From NCBI GenBank assembly GCA_023150275.1, contig JAKLLG010000004.1:178268-242267 (forward strand): a stretch of 64,000 nt of DNA, written 5' to 3'. Position 1 is the stretch's first letter, and each line of letters starts with the position of its first letter. Source of the DNA: Rhodocyclaceae bacterium (GTDB lineage: Bacteria > Pseudomonadota > Gammaproteobacteria > Burkholderiales > Rhodocyclaceae). Positions 17,563-27,311 of the stretch are shown here, one piece after another. The notes beneath the pieces were generated by a model that saw only the letters and a program-made list of their open reading frames with translations, was not told where the DNA came from and made no database searches. A program made the position numbers and the translations under genes.

Positions 17563-19362
17563 TCAAGCTACGGCTTGCTGCTCCACCCCGCACACCACCA
17601 ACTCCTGCGTCGCCCGCGTCATCGCCACATAGAGCAACTTCGCCTCGTGCGGCGACAGTTCTCCGGCGCTTTTGATGCGGTCAGCGCCGGGAATAACCAC
17701 CAGCGGAAACTCCAGCCCCTTGCACGAGTGCATGGTGATCAACGTCACCTTGTCTTCTTCGCTGGCGTAGGTCGCGTCCTTGAAATAGACGAGCGGGATG
17801 CCGTGGGCCGGGAGCAGTTTGCGAATCAGCTTCGCGTCGCGCTCGTATTCGCGGTAGATCACCGCCATCTCGCGCCACGGCGTACCGGCACGATGTGCGT
17901 CCTTCAGACGTTTGACAACGAATTCAGCCTCGTCCTTCAGCGTCGGCAGGTTGATCACCTGCGGCGCGGCACCGGCCCGACCGGCGGACTGTGGCGACAG
18001 CAGCGGCACGCCGTCATCGTCCGCATCGCTCGGCGTCAGGATGCCCTGCGCCACATCGCGCGCAAAGCGTAGGATGGCGTCGGTGTTGCGGTAATTCACC
18101 TGGAGGATCGTCGTGCGCCCGGCGGCCTGGATGCCGACGCTCTTGAAGCTGAACTTCTTGCGCCGCATTGATCCATCTTCGTCGCCGTAGATCGACTGCG
18201 CGTCGTCGTAGAGCACCAGCAGGCTGTTGGTCTTCGGATCGACCATCTGCACCACCAGCTTGAACCACTCCGGCCGGAAGTCGTGCCCCTCGTCGATCAG
18301 GATCGCGTCGTACTGCGCCGCCGGAATCTGGCCGCGCTCGACGGCGCGGATCACGCGGTCGACCATCTCGGCGAAGAAGGCATCCATGTCGTCGTTGCTC
18401 TTGGGCAACCCGACGTTGAAGGCCGACAACTGCGCGCGGCACCACTGGTGGAAGTGATGCACATGCACCTTCTCCGCCAGCCCCTTGGCGCGCATCACAC
18501 TGCCGATGCGGCGCGCCAGCGACTCGTTGTAGCAGAGGATCAGGATCGGCTTGGCGCACACCTGCGCCAGATGCTCGGCGCGGTAGCCGAGGATCAGCGT
18601 CTTGCCTGAACCGGCAACGCCGTGAATGACGCGATGCCCCTCGCCAAGGCTGCGCGCCAGTTGCTCCTGCTGCAGATCCATGACGCGCACCAGATCCGGC
18701 GGCGGCTCGTCGGCGGCGAACATATCAGCCTGCGCTGGCTGGATGCGCACCTCGGGGAAGAGATGCCAGCGAATCCGGTCGATCTGCGGCAGCGACAGCG
18801 CACCGTGAAAGCGCACCGAGAACATCTCCCACAGCCGCTGCTGAAAGGCCTCGGCCTCGACACCTTCGAGCATTTCGTCCTGGCAGATCACCCGGTTCGG
18901 CGGGATCACCTCGCCCAGCCCGCCCTCGTCAAACTGTTTGCGCGTGAGGTTCGGCAGGACGACGCCATAACTCCACGGGAACATCAGCTTACCCGCCTCG
19001 CGCCCACTGGAGAACACCAGTTGCGGGTCGCGCTGCAGCACATCGGTGGCGGCATGCGCGTAATGCCGCGCCTGCTCCAGCGGATTCTCCACCACCGTCG
19101 GGCCGCGTGCGGTTTCGATGGTGAACTTCTGGCGGTCGGCGGCGAGGATCGTGCGCGTACGCCAATCCTTTACCTCCAGAATCAGCAGCCCGCGCCGCGG
19201 GTGGAAGACGATGAAATCGGGATGCAGCGCCGACGGCCCGAGCGCGACGTTGTACCAGCAGAGGTAGTCGTCCTCCAGCTTCGCCTCCAGCCGCTCGGCC
19301 ACGCGGCGCTCGCCACCGCTGTCGAAGGTGCAGCTACCGATGGATGGAATGAGTACGGCCAT
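17563..19362 (-). CDS. NERD-domain UvrD/Rep-like superfamily 1 helicase
   Basis: The 599-residue protein joins an N-terminal NERD nuclease-related domain (about 1-135; DFIVFHPRRGLLILEVKDW contains the D...E-x-K core) to a superfamily 1 helicase. Walker A is GVAGSGKT near 250 and Walker B is ILIDEGHD near 354. Motif III/IV-like QVNYRNT follows, then TMHSCKGLEFPLVV near 544 and YVAMTRAT near the C-terminus. The active-site acidic and Lys residues of the nuclease core look intact. Such proteins are linked to DNA processing, and some occur in defence clusters. The role here is not established. It is flanked by the Fic gene and by two AT-rich secreted-protein genes. Confidence 0.88.
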   Translation of the reverse strand: MAVLIPSIGSCTFDSGGERRVAERLEAKLEDDYLCWYNVALGPSALHPDFIVFHPRRGLLILEVKDWRTRTILAADRQKFTIETARGPTVVENPLEQARHYAHAATDVLQRDPQLVFSSGREAGKLMFPWSYGVVLPNLTRKQFDEGGLGEVIPPNRVICQDEMLEGVEAEAFQQRLWEMFSVRFHGALSLPQIDRIRWHLFPEVRIQPAQADMFAADEPPPDLVRVMDLQQEQLARSLGEGHRVIHGVAGSGKTLILGYRAEHLAQVCAKPILILCYNESLARRIGSVMRAKGLAEKVHVHHFHQWCRAQLSAFNVGLPKSNDDMDAFFAEMVDRVIRAVERGQIPAAQYDAILIDEGHDFRPEWFKLVVQMVDPKTNSLLVLYDDAQSIYGDEDGSMRRKKFSFKSVGIQAAGRTTILQVNYRNTDAILRFARDVAQGILTPSDADDDGVPLLSPQSAGRAGAAPQVINLPTLKDEAEFVVKRLKDAHRAGTPWREMAVIYREYERDAKLIRKLLPAHGIPLVYFKDATYASEEDKVTLITMHSCKGLEFPLVVIPGADRIKSAGELSPHEAKLLYVAMTRATQELVVCGVEQQAVA

Positions 19363-19444
19363 TGCTCAATCCATACCAAGTGAATTGGCGACTGTGAAAA
19401 TCCAATTCATGCTGACCCCTTATCGCTGTTACAGCACATCCGAG

Positions 19445-19909
19445 TCAATCTGAAACAAATACAGAATACATTCCCTCAGCACCCTTCTTGCTAAAGATTA
19501 GCTGAGTACCAACAGTCGTTTCGTGCATGTACTTGAGAACGCATACGATCGTCGAATCGCTATATCCATAGTTAACGACTGCGACATCGAAAGCGATCCC
19601 TCGTTCTTTAATTAGGAGCGCTTTCACTGCCCCTCTCATGAAATCACAAAGCTGGAAAACATCGGCGTGCTTAGGCAACGCTATGACATCGGTCTCTAGG
19701 ACAGATATCAGAGATGAGCTCACCTTCTCCGTATACGAGAAGAACTTTGTGCGCCCATCTTCTCCAATCCCGACTGAATGGTATCCGTGCTTTTTGATAT
19801 GAATTTCTGGATCAATGACACCCGCGTCGACTTCGCTGCAGATAGTGCTGAGCAATAAACCGAAGACACAGAAAGCGCCCATCTGCTTGAGTGAGTAGTT
19901 CTTCTTCAT
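19445..19909 (-). CDS. Secreted protein of unknown function
   Basis: I do not recognise this 154-residue protein. It begins MKKNYSLKQ, has a hydrophobic core at residues 10-22 and a likely signal cleavage around residue 28, so it should be periplasmic or secreted. The mature part has three Cys and mixed polar strands without a known motif. Base composition is clearly more AT-rich than in its neighbours, which suggests recent acquisition. It lies 39 bp downstream of the next unknown secreted gene on the same strand, and the two are probably co-transcribed. Confidence 0.7.
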   Translation of the reverse strand: MKKNYSLKQMGAFCVFGLLLSTICSEVDAGVIDPEIHIKKHGYHSVGIGEDGRTKFFSYTEKVSSSLISVLETDVIALPKHADVFQLCDFMRGAVKALLIKERGIAFDVAVVNYGYSDSTIVCVLKYMHETTVGTQLIFSKKGAEGMYSVFVSD

Positions 19910-19948
19910 AACTTTCTTTCGCGCACAGCGAACTAGACAAAATGATTG

Positions 19949-20587
19949 TCAAAATGGCGCTGGTTTCTTACTGGTACAAATTTTTGCAGCATGACTGAAG
20001 CCCTCAACTATTCTTTTTGCATCCACTAAATTTTTCTGGCCAATTTCAAACGCAATGCCACCTTCTAGCACGCCAGCTTGAATCAACTCATCCGGAGAGG
20101 CACTTGACGCTCGATATCGTTTTGCCGAAAAAACAGGGCACCCTCCTAAATTCTTACAATCAGGTTTAGCCCGTATTCGCAGCAATTGATAGCCTCGCCC
20201 CCCCTCGTCCTGATCTAATTGAATCAACGCTCCATTCAGGCTGAACGTGTAAAGCACGATCTCACTTTTTAGAATTTTCACTGGCTCCAGCGGTACAGAA
20301 GAAACTTGCGAATACTCTTCATATTTTTTTATAGAGACATTGCATTGATTGAAATCGATGCGATCAACAAAATGCTTCTCATGCATCCCCGGTTGCGGGA
20401 CACTCAGAATTCCGCCTCCAGCCGAAGATGAATACGCGATCCGATTCGGCGCGAATTCTGATAACCAACCAGTTGTCTCGGACAGCGTCGCCTCAGTCGA
20501 TTTCTTGGTGGTTTGGGTTTGGCCAGCGTATATGCCTACGCTTGAAAAAAAGAGCAATAAAACGGCCATTACCTTGCTACGGTTCAT
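19949..20587 (-). CDS. Secreted protein of unknown function
   Basis: This 212-residue protein has a clear Sec signal (residues 4-22, cleaved near AGQ). The mature chain has four Cys, two of them in CKNLGGC and one near the C-terminus, and no domain I recognise. The ATG at 20587 follows GGGAGTG and gives a proper signal peptide. A longer frame from 20617, or further upstream, would run into the A2M coding region. Base composition is AT-rich. It begins 32 bp beyond the A2M stop, so it may be read from the A2M transcript or from its own promoter inside A2M. Confidence 0.7.
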   Translation of the reverse strand: MNRSKVMAVLLLFFSSVGIYAGQTQTTKKSTEATLSETTGWLSEFAPNRIAYSSSAGGGILSVPQPGMHEKHFVDRIDFNQCNVSIKKYEEYSQVSSVPLEPVKILKSEIVLYTFSLNGALIQLDQDEGGRGYQLLRIRAKPDCKNLGGCPVFSAKRYRASSASPDELIQAGVLEGGIAFEIGQKNLVDAKRIVEGFSHAAKICTSKKPAPF

Positions 20588-20619
20588 GAAGGCACTCCCA
20601 ATAAATTGAAATAACATTT

Positions 20620-23600
20620 TTACCGACTCTCTCCAATGGCAACTGCCTCCCCGCCCCCCGCCAACCCATAAACCATCGGCTGGTACATATCCTCCGCATA
20701 GGTCGGCGGCATCACGAACTTGCCGGGGGTGACCACGCGCACGCGGTAGAAGAAGTTCATCTCGCCTTCGAGGCGGGCGGCGACGACGAAGCGGTCGTCG
20801 CGGAACTCGACGTGCTTGATGCGCGTGTCCTGCATGGCCTGGCGCATATCGACCTTGGCGATCTCGACGCTGCTCTGCTCGCCCTGCACGATGTTGGCGT
20901 TCTCGATCTCGACGCCGGCTGGCACGTAGTCGACGACGAGGCCGTTGGCGTAACGCCCCTTGGTCTTCACGTTCAGGCGCACGATCAGGGTTTCGCCGAC
21001 TTTCAGTGCCCTGTCGCCTAGCACCTTGCCGTCGGCGGTGTACCACTCGCGCTTGAGGTCAAAGGCATCACGCCGCGCGGCGGGGGCCTTGGCCGGGTTG
21101 CCGGCGTAGTTGAGCTCGACGAAGAGGCGCTCCTTGTGGGTGTTATTGAGCTTCACGCCGGTGGTCAGGTCGGTTGCTGGCAGCGAGATGAAATGGGTGC
21201 CTTTCGTCGTGATGTTTGTTGACGGGCTGGATCCCGGCGTTCGCCGGGATGACGGGGTGGAGGCGGAGTCCTGGGTGCCCGCCAACCCTGCTACTTCTGC
21301 TGTCCAATCCCCGGTCTGCTGGTTGGCGAAGCTGCGGCCGAGCAGGAAGAGCGAGAGCTTTTCCTGCGTGCTGATGTAGCGGTTCTTCTCGATCTCGCCG
21401 GCGACCATGCCGACCAGGTTCTCGCGGCCTTCCGGCGTCAGCTCGTGCTTCTGCAGCAGCACGTACATCTGCGCCCAGTCGCGCAGGTTGGTGCCGTAGT
21501 CGCCCCACCAGTAGTTGTTGAGGCGCGGCTTCTTGAGGCCGGCGTCGATAGCGGCCTTGCTGCGCGCTTCGTCGCCCATCAGCTTGAGCGCGAGGCCGAG
21601 GTGCACGAGACCGAGGCCCGAGTGCGCCTGTTCGCTGGCCTCCGAGAGCGTGCGCAGTGTGGCCAGCGGCGCCTTGCCCTGCCGCGCCAGCACGTAGGCG
21701 CCGTAGGCGAGCACGCCGAAGCGGCCGGAGCCGGCGTAGCGCCAGTCGTTCCAGACGCTGTTCTCGTTGTAGTCGAGCGGGCCGCGCGGCAGGCCGGCAA
21801 CGCCCTGCTGCAGGCCGGTGAGCAGGAAGTCGACGGCCTTCTTCTCCATTTCTGCCGGCACCGTGAAGCCCTGCTCGCGCGCGTCGAGCAGGAAGTTGGT
21901 GATGTAGGCGGAGAGCCAGTACTGGTACTCGTTGACGTTGCCCCACAGGCTGAAGCCGCCGTTCGGCGCCTGCATGCCGGCGAGCCGGCCGATGGCCTTG
22001 TCGAGCATCTCGGCGCGCTGCGCCTGCGTGTAGGCCTTGAGGTCGAAAGCTTTGGCCGCTGCTTCGTCGATGAAGACGTGCGGGTAAGCGGTGCTGGTGG
22101 TCTGTTCGGCGCAGCCGTAGGGGTAGGTGAGCAGGCCCTGCACGGCACTCTTCACGTCGATCGGCGCCTTGTCGGAAACCGAGAGCGTGGCGTTGACCGT
22201 TTGCCTGAGGAAGCCGGCCAGATCGGCCTCTTTTACCTCCAGCGTTTCGCCGGGGTTTACGGTGTAGCGCTTGAGCACCGTCTGCCGTGGCGTCGGCGCC
22301 TGCACCTGCAGCGGGAAGGTCCGGTCGAGCTTCATCAGCGGGCTTTCGATCTTCACCTGCACTTCGGTAAGGCCGATGGCGGTGCCTGCTTCGAGCGGGA
22401 TGCGCAGGATGCGCTTCTGCTGATCCTTGAGGCTCACCTTCTGCTCGCCGTTCTTGATGACGAGGCCGTCGCCGTTGCTGACCTTGATCTTCACTTCCTG
22501 CTCGGCGCCAGCGAGGTTGTGCACATCGAGCGCGAGCAGCGCCGAGTCGCCCACCGAGAGGAAGCGCGGCGTGGCGAGTTCGACGACGAGCGGCGCGGCG
22601 ACGGTGACTTCGGCCTCCTGCATGCCGAAGCGTTCGCCACTGGCGGCCACCGCCATCAGGCGCAGGCTGCCGTTGAAGTCCGGCACCGGCAGGCTGACTT
22701 CGGCTTCGCCGTTGGCATCGAGCGCGACCGGGCCGCTGAACAGATCGACCAGGCGCACCTTCTTCGGCAGGCTCTTGGTCGGCTTGGGCGCGGCGTCACC
22801 ACCCCACTTCAGCTTGCCCTTCTGCCCGGCCATGCTTTCGATGAGGCGGCCGTAGACGTCGTAGAGGTCGTGCCCGTAGCGCAGCTTGGCGAAGAAGAAG
22901 CCGTGCGGGTCAGGGCTCTTGAAGCTGGTGATGTTGAGGATGCCGACATCGACCGCGGAGAGCGTGACCATGGCGGTTTGGCCCGCTTTTGCGTTGACTG
23001 CGTCGGGCACCTTGATCTTCACCTTGAGCGGCTGGTCGGGCGCCATCTTCTTCGGCGCTTCCATCGCCACGTTCAGCTTGCGGTTGCCGCGTTCGAGCGG
23101 CAGGTAGGCGAGGCCGAGGGCGCGGGCGGGCGTGACGCCGGCGCCACCCTTTTCGCCGGCCGATCCGGGGCGCAGCACCATGGCGGTGACGTAGAGGTCG
23201 TGCCGCTTCCACTCGGCGGCGATGGGGATGTCGATGGTGCTGCCGTCTGCCGGCAGGCTGATGCGGCGCGACCAGAGCAGCTTGTCGCCTTCCACCGTGA
23301 TCAGCGCTTCGCCGGCGTGCGGCGGGGTGATCGTGAGCTTGGCGGTGTCGCCGTCGGCGTAGGCGGGCTTGTCGAGCTTGAGGGCGACGCGGTCCGGGCG
23401 CACGCCCTGGGTTTCGTCGTCCTTGGCGGACCAGCCGGCGTAGAAGCGGAAGCGCGTGACGAGCTTGGTTTCCGGGTTGAGCACTTCAACGCGGTAGCGG
23501 CCGTACTTCACCGGCACCAGCAGCTTGCCGCGGCTGCCGGCAGGCACGGAGACCTGCGTGGTGGCGACCAGTTCGTCGGTTTCGTTGTAGCCGGAATGCC

Positions 23601-25818
23601 AGCCGCGCTGGTCGTCGAAGCGCCAGTACCAGTTGCGGTCCTCGCGGAAGATGCGCACCGGCAGCGCGGTGCCTGCCTTCAGGTTCGCGCCGGCGTCGGC
23701 GAGCGCAACCTCGAACTCGGCGTTCGAGCCTTCGCGCGCGTAGGCGCCGACGAACATCGGGCGCAGGCCGACCAGCACCGGCGCCGGCCAGTAGGTGCGC
23801 TCGATGCTGCGCACCACCGGGCGGCCGCCGCTTTCGAGCAGGCTCAAGGTGGCGCGCACGGTGAAGGGCGAGCGGCGCTGCTGCACCGGGGAAAGATCGA
23901 CGCTAACGCTGGCCTTGCCCTCGTCGTCGAGCGCGGTTTCTTCCAGCTCGTTGCGCGAGCGCACGCTGTCCTCGTCGGCATCGCCGAAGATGAAGCCGGG
24001 CAGCTTCTTCTCCAGCGGGTTCCTGTTGCGCTCGGTGTTCACCACGCCAAGCAGCTTGTTGCCAGCGGCGGGCGCACCGTAGAGGTAGTTGCCGGTGAGA
24101 TCGATCTGCCAGCCCTGGCTTTCCGGCGCCAGTTGTTCGGCCTTGCTGGCGAGGTCGAGCTTCATGCGCTCGGGCAGGAATTCCTCGACGCCGATGCGCA
24201 TCACCGTGCTCGCCACCTTCGCCGCCGGGTCGGCGCGCAGTTCGAGGTTCCAGAAGCCGGTCGCCGCATCCATCGGCAGTTCGATGGTCTTCCGGTAGTA
24301 GCCGGCGAACTTTTCTTCCGGCGCCCAGGTGGCGGTCCATTGCGCCTTGCCGTCCGGCCGGCGCAGGATGGCCTGCACCGGCTGCGCCGGCACGCTGCGG
24401 CCGTCGGCGTCGCGCGCCATCACCGAAACGTCGAAGGTTTCGCCGGGGCGGTAGAGGTTGCGGCCGCTCCAGGCGAAGACGCGCACCGGCGCCGAGGTGA
24501 GGCCGCCGATATCGAACTCGGCGAGGTCGAGCGCCGGCTCCTTGAGCGCGATCAGCGAAAGCTGCTCGCCCTTCCTGGCGACGACGACCTTGGCGTCCTT
24601 CGGCCGCTCGGCGAAATTGGCGCGGCCGTCGCCGTCGGTTTCGGCGCGGCCGAGGATCTTGCCGTCGGCACCGAGCCACGAAATTTCGACGCCGGCGACG
24701 CCCTTGCCGGTGGTGAGTGAGCTGACGAAGGCATCGGCGCCCTTGCCGGCGTATTGCCGCACGTGCAGGCCGAAATCGCTGACGTAGTAGTAGGTGGTCT
24801 GGAATTCGTGGCGGAAGCGGTTGGGCTGCGACATCACCGCGATGTACACGCCGGGCTCCTTGAGCGCCGGGATGCCTTCGACCGGGATGAAGGTGACGCT
24901 GCGGCGATTGGGCTTCTGCTCGGTGAGGAAGCGGCCGGTGAAAGCGCTGGTCGTCATCCTGTGGAAGCTGTCGATCGTCCAGCCCTGAACGGCGCCCTGC
25001 AGTCGGGTGCCGCGGTCGTACCAGTAATAGTTGTCCTCGCCGTCCTCGTCACCTTCCTCGCCCTGCTGGCGCTGCGGCTTGGCAGCACCGGCGATCACTT
25101 TTTCGAGGAATTTCGGCAGTTGCTCGGTCTTCACCTTGAGAAACTGGATATCGACCTCCGGCACGTTTACGGTCGTGATCGGCAGGCCGCCGTTCTGCGC
25201 AGCCGGCAGCACCATGCCCTTGCTGGCGAAATAGAACGCGGGCGCGACGGCGGCGGTCTGCACCGAGAAGCGCTGTTCCTCGCCGGCCAGCTTGGCGCCG
25301 CTCTTTGCCGGCAGGCCGGGTAGCACGCGCACGACGTAGCGGGCGCTGGGCTTGATGTGTGGGAAATACAGGAGGCGGGGGTTGTCGCCGACGGTCCACG
25401 CGCCGGAGACGGGCTTGCCGTCGTCGAGCTTGGTGTCTTCGGGTTTGCGGCTGACGCCGGTGCCGAGCGCGGGATTGTTGTAGCCGCTGTATTCCTCGTC
25501 GCCCTCTTCCTCGTCGCGCACGCGCGCCGGCTGCGTGCCGGGCAGTGGCGGCACTTCCAGCACCTGAACGTATTGGCTGACGTCGGCCTTGGCATCAAGC
25601 GGCAGGCTGAAGGAGAGCGCAAGGGCCGGAGAACCGTCGAGTTCGCGGTGCGCGGCATCGACCACCTCGAAGGCGACGCCCTCGCTGGAAAGCTCACCCG
25701 GCGCCACCCCGCCCGGCTTGTTCGCGACCAGCCAGCCGACGACCGCCAGCACCACCACCGCCACTGCAGCCACCATCGGCACTGCACCGACACCCTTGTT
25801 GCGAAGCCAAAGCGCCAT
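20620..25818 (-). CDS. yfhM: Bacterial alpha-2-macroglobulin, membrane-anchored, thioester type
   Basis: A2M proteins of the YfhM type are large periplasmic protease traps, thought to guard the cell when the envelope is breached and often paired with PBP1C. The 1732 residues start with a single anchor helix (about 12-31) and no lipobox Cys, unlike E. coli YfhM. The thioester motif is intact: YGCAEQTT near residue 1236, followed by an alpha-helical thioester domain with LAGMQAPNGGFSLWG. The bait region is not obvious. An unusual insert near residues 1521-1531 is encoded by a REP element. The ATG at 25818 follows a GGAG ribosome site. It is the last gene of the SPFH-SH3-A2M operon. Confidence 0.95.
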   Translation of the reverse strand: MALWLRNKGVGAVPMVAAVAVVVLAVVGWLVANKPGGVAPGELSSEGVAFEVVDAAHRELDGSPALALSFSLPLDAKADVSQYVQVLEVPPLPGTQPARVRDEEEGDEEYSGYNNPALGTGVSRKPEDTKLDDGKPVSGAWTVGDNPRLLYFPHIKPSARYVVRVLPGLPAKSGAKLAGEEQRFSVQTAAVAPAFYFASKGMVLPAAQNGGLPITTVNVPEVDIQFLKVKTEQLPKFLEKVIAGAAKPQRQQGEEGDEDGEDNYYWYDRGTRLQGAVQGWTIDSFHRMTTSAFTGRFLTEQKPNRRSVTFIPVEGIPALKEPGVYIAVMSQPNRFRHEFQTTYYYVSDFGLHVRQYAGKGADAFVSSLTTGKGVAGVEISWLGADGKILGRAETDGDGRANFAERPKDAKVVVARKGEQLSLIALKEPALDLAEFDIGGLTSAPVRVFAWSGRNLYRPGETFDVSVMARDADGRSVPAQPVQAILRRPDGKAQWTATWAPEEKFAGYYRKTIELPMDAATGFWNLELRADPAAKVASTVMRIGVEEFLPERMKLDLASKAEQLAPESQGWQIDLTGNYLYGAPAAGNKLLGVVNTERNRNPLEKKLPGFIFGDADEDSVRSRNELEETALDDEGKASVSVDLSPVQQRRSPFTVRATLSLLESGGRPVVRSIERTYWPAPVLVGLRPMFVGAYAREGSNAEFEVALADAGANLKAGTALPVRIFREDRNWYWRFDDQRGWHSGYNETDELVATTQVSVPAGSRGKLLVPVKYGRYRVEVLNPETKLVTRFRFYAGWSAKDDETQGVRPDRVALKLDKPAYADGDTAKLTITPPHAGEALITVEGDKLLWSRRISLPADGSTIDIPIAAEWKRHDLYVTAMVLRPGSAGEKGGAGVTPARALGLAYLPLERGNRKLNVAMEAPKKMAPDQPLKVKIKVPDAVNAKAGQTAMVTLSAVDVGILNITSFKSPDPHGFFFAKLRYGHDLYDVYGRLIESMAGQKGKLKWGGDAAPKPTKSLPKKVRLVDLFSGPVALDANGEAEVSLPVPDFNGSLRLMAVAASGERFGMQEAEVTVAAPLVVELATPRFLSVGDSALLALDVHNLAGAEQEVKIKVSNGDGLVIKNGEQKVSLKDQQKRILRIPLEAGTAIGLTEVQVKIESPLMKLDRTFPLQVQAPTPRQTVLKRYTVNPGETLEVKEADLAGFLRQTVNATLSVSDKAPIDVKSAVQGLLTYPYGCAEQTTSTAYPHVFIDEAAAKAFDLKAYTQAQRAEMLDKAIGRLAGMQAPNGGFSLWGNVNEYQYWLSAYITNFLLDAREQGFTVPAEMEKKAVDFLLTGLQQGVAGLPRGPLDYNENSVWNDWRYAGSGRFGVLAYGAYVLARQGKAPLATLRTLSEASEQAHSGLGLVHLGLALKLMGDEARSKAAIDAGLKKPRLNNYWWGDYGTNLRDWAQMYVLLQKHELTPEGRENLVGMVAGEIEKNRYISTQEKLSLFLLGRSFANQQTGDWTAEVAGLAGTQDSASTPSSRRTPGSSPSTNITTKGTHFISLPATDLTTGVKLNNTHKERLFVELNYAGNPAKAPAARRDAFDLKREWYTADGKVLGDRALKVGETLIVRLNVKTKGRYANGLVVDYVPAGVEIENANIVQGEQSSVEIAKVDMRQAMQDTRIKHVEFRDDRFVVAARLEGEMNFFYRVRVVTPGKFVMPPTYAEDMYQPMVYGLAGGGEAVAIGESR
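21227..21255 (+). repeat. REP-type palindrome inside the A2M coding sequence
   Basis: This 29-bp unit differs at one base from the copy at 13729-13757, and its core is TCCCGGCGTTCGCCGGGA. It is read in frame on the minus strand and yields SSRRTPGSSP, a tell-tale translation of such repeats, between two otherwise conserved A2M segments. Confidence 0.85.
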
Positions 25819-25876
25819 GTCACTCTCCTGGTTATGCGCGTGGAATTCTAGCCGAGAACGAAGCCGCACGCCGAGC

Positions 25877-27310
25877 TCACCGCAACGCCACCGTGCCGCC
25901 TTTCCATGCCGCGTCCTGCCAGCGGTAGAAGGCGCTCAGGTTTTCGGGCTTGTCCGCCTTGCGCTTCGTTTCCAGCGTCTGCAGCGAGAGCAGCTCGAAG
26001 CTCTGTCGATAGGCACCGGCAGTGCGCGTCTCGCGCGCGGCAAGCATTTCGGCGCTGCCCGGCACCCAGCCGGCGAACTCGACGTAGCCAATATCGGTGT
26101 TTTCCGTGGCCGGCGGCGCCACATCGGCCACCCATCCCGTCGCTGTCTGCCGAAAAACCCACATCTCGCGCCAGGTATCGAGCGGCTGCACGGCAACGGT
26201 GAGCGCACTGCCCTGCGCGTTGGCAGCGGCCGATGCGGCCCACACGGTGCCGTAGGTGCACCGCGTCGCGAGCGGCGCCTTCACATCGTGTTTCGCATCG
26301 ACAAGATGAATGCAGGTTTCGCCCGGCTGGCCGACGGAAAGCTGCACGGACAGTTTCGCGGGCTTTTTTTGCGGCGCTAGTGGCATGCCGGCCTGCGCCG
26401 CCCAGCGCGAGGCGCCAACGCGGATCGCCGCATCGCTGTAGATCGCGGCATCACTTTCCATCAGCTCGTTCTTGTTGATCGCCGCCAGCGCGTCGATCGC
26501 ACGGTTCGCTGCTTCGCGGATGGCGGCCTCGCCGAACTCGGCACGCCGCGAACGCTGCCAGGCGAGGCTGGCCCAGACGCCAGCGCGGCGCAGCTGGATA
26601 CGGTTCTTCAACACCTCCGGCAGGCGGGCGGTATCGACGCGGTCGAGCACATCAGCGCGCCAGTTGTCGAGGGCAAAGCGTTCGCTCGGCGTCAGCTGCG
26701 GCGAAACACATTCGTGCTTGGTCAGCGCCAGCACGGCCAACGCTTTCTGGATGTCGGTCGAGCGTAGTGCGAGCACGCGGCGCTGTGCCTCGCCGTCGTA
26801 GCAAAGCTGCACCTGGCCGTTGCGTTCGAACTGCTGCATCGCGATGCCGTAGTGCGCGGCGAGTTCGACATGCGCCGCCAGCGCTTCGCCGGCCTTGCCC
26901 TGGCGCCCGGCGGTGGCGCGGCGGGCGAGGCGCTCGGCCATGCCGCCGAGGGCATCGAACACTTCGCCGTCGATCGCTTCGGCCGGCGCCGCGCGCAGGT
27001 AGGCTGCGGCGTAGCTGATGCCGAGCGCTTCCGACCCCGGCGCATCCTTGAGAAAGCGCACGACGGCGAGCAGTTCGGAGGCCGCCTCGGGTTTCAGCGA
27101 CTGTACGCGCACCTGCGTGGCGCGGATGTAGCCGGCGCGCTCACGGCGGTGGTCGTACACCTGCAGGAAGTCGCCCTTCTCGCCACGGATTTCGAGGCTG
27201 TCGCCCTGCCACAGCACGGCCTGCTGCGCGGCGGAATCCTTCGGCGCGGCGCGCAGCGCCGACTGGTCCTGGGTGACGATGGCGATCACGGCCAAAGTGG
27301 TGGCAAGCAT
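25877..27310 (-). CDS. Secreted SH3-like protein of the A2M operon, function unknown
   Basis: The 477-residue protein starts with a short signal-like hydrophobic stretch. A bacterial SH3-like segment follows at about 18-70 (LRAAPKDSA ... GDSLEIRGEKGDFLQVYD ... AGYIRATQV). The rest is helical, then beta-rich, with no domain I recognise. Gene order links it to envelope defence: its ATG lies one base after the stop of the SPFH gene (TGA-A-ATG), implying translational coupling, and A2M follows after 58 bp. A similar SH3-like opening is found in the secreted protein at 35353-36861. Binding of peptidoglycan or of A2M is a guess. Confidence 0.8.
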   Translation of the reverse strand: MLATTLAVIAIVTQDQSALRAAPKDSAAQQAVLWQGDSLEIRGEKGDFLQVYDHRRERAGYIRATQVRVQSLKPEAASELLAVVRFLKDAPGSEALGISYAAAYLRAAPAEAIDGEVFDALGGMAERLARRATAGRQGKAGEALAAHVELAAHYGIAMQQFERNGQVQLCYDGEAQRRVLALRSTDIQKALAVLALTKHECVSPQLTPSERFALDNWRADVLDRVDTARLPEVLKNRIQLRRAGVWASLAWQRSRRAEFGEAAIREAANRAIDALAAINKNELMESDAAIYSDAAIRVGASRWAAQAGMPLAPQKKPAKLSVQLSVGQPGETCIHLVDAKHDVKAPLATRCTYGTVWAASAAANAQGSALTVAVQPLDTWREMWVFRQTATGWVADVAPPATENTDIGYVEFAGWVPGSAEMLAARETRTAGAYRQSFELLSLQTLETKRKADKPENLSAFYRWQDAAWKGGTVALR

Positions 27311-27311
27311 T

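Noticed and set aside
21445..24720. A 1091-codon open frame on the plus strand opposite the A2M gene
   Set aside because: A2M on the other strand is a clear family member with the thioester motif. This frame is a shadow with no recognisable domain.
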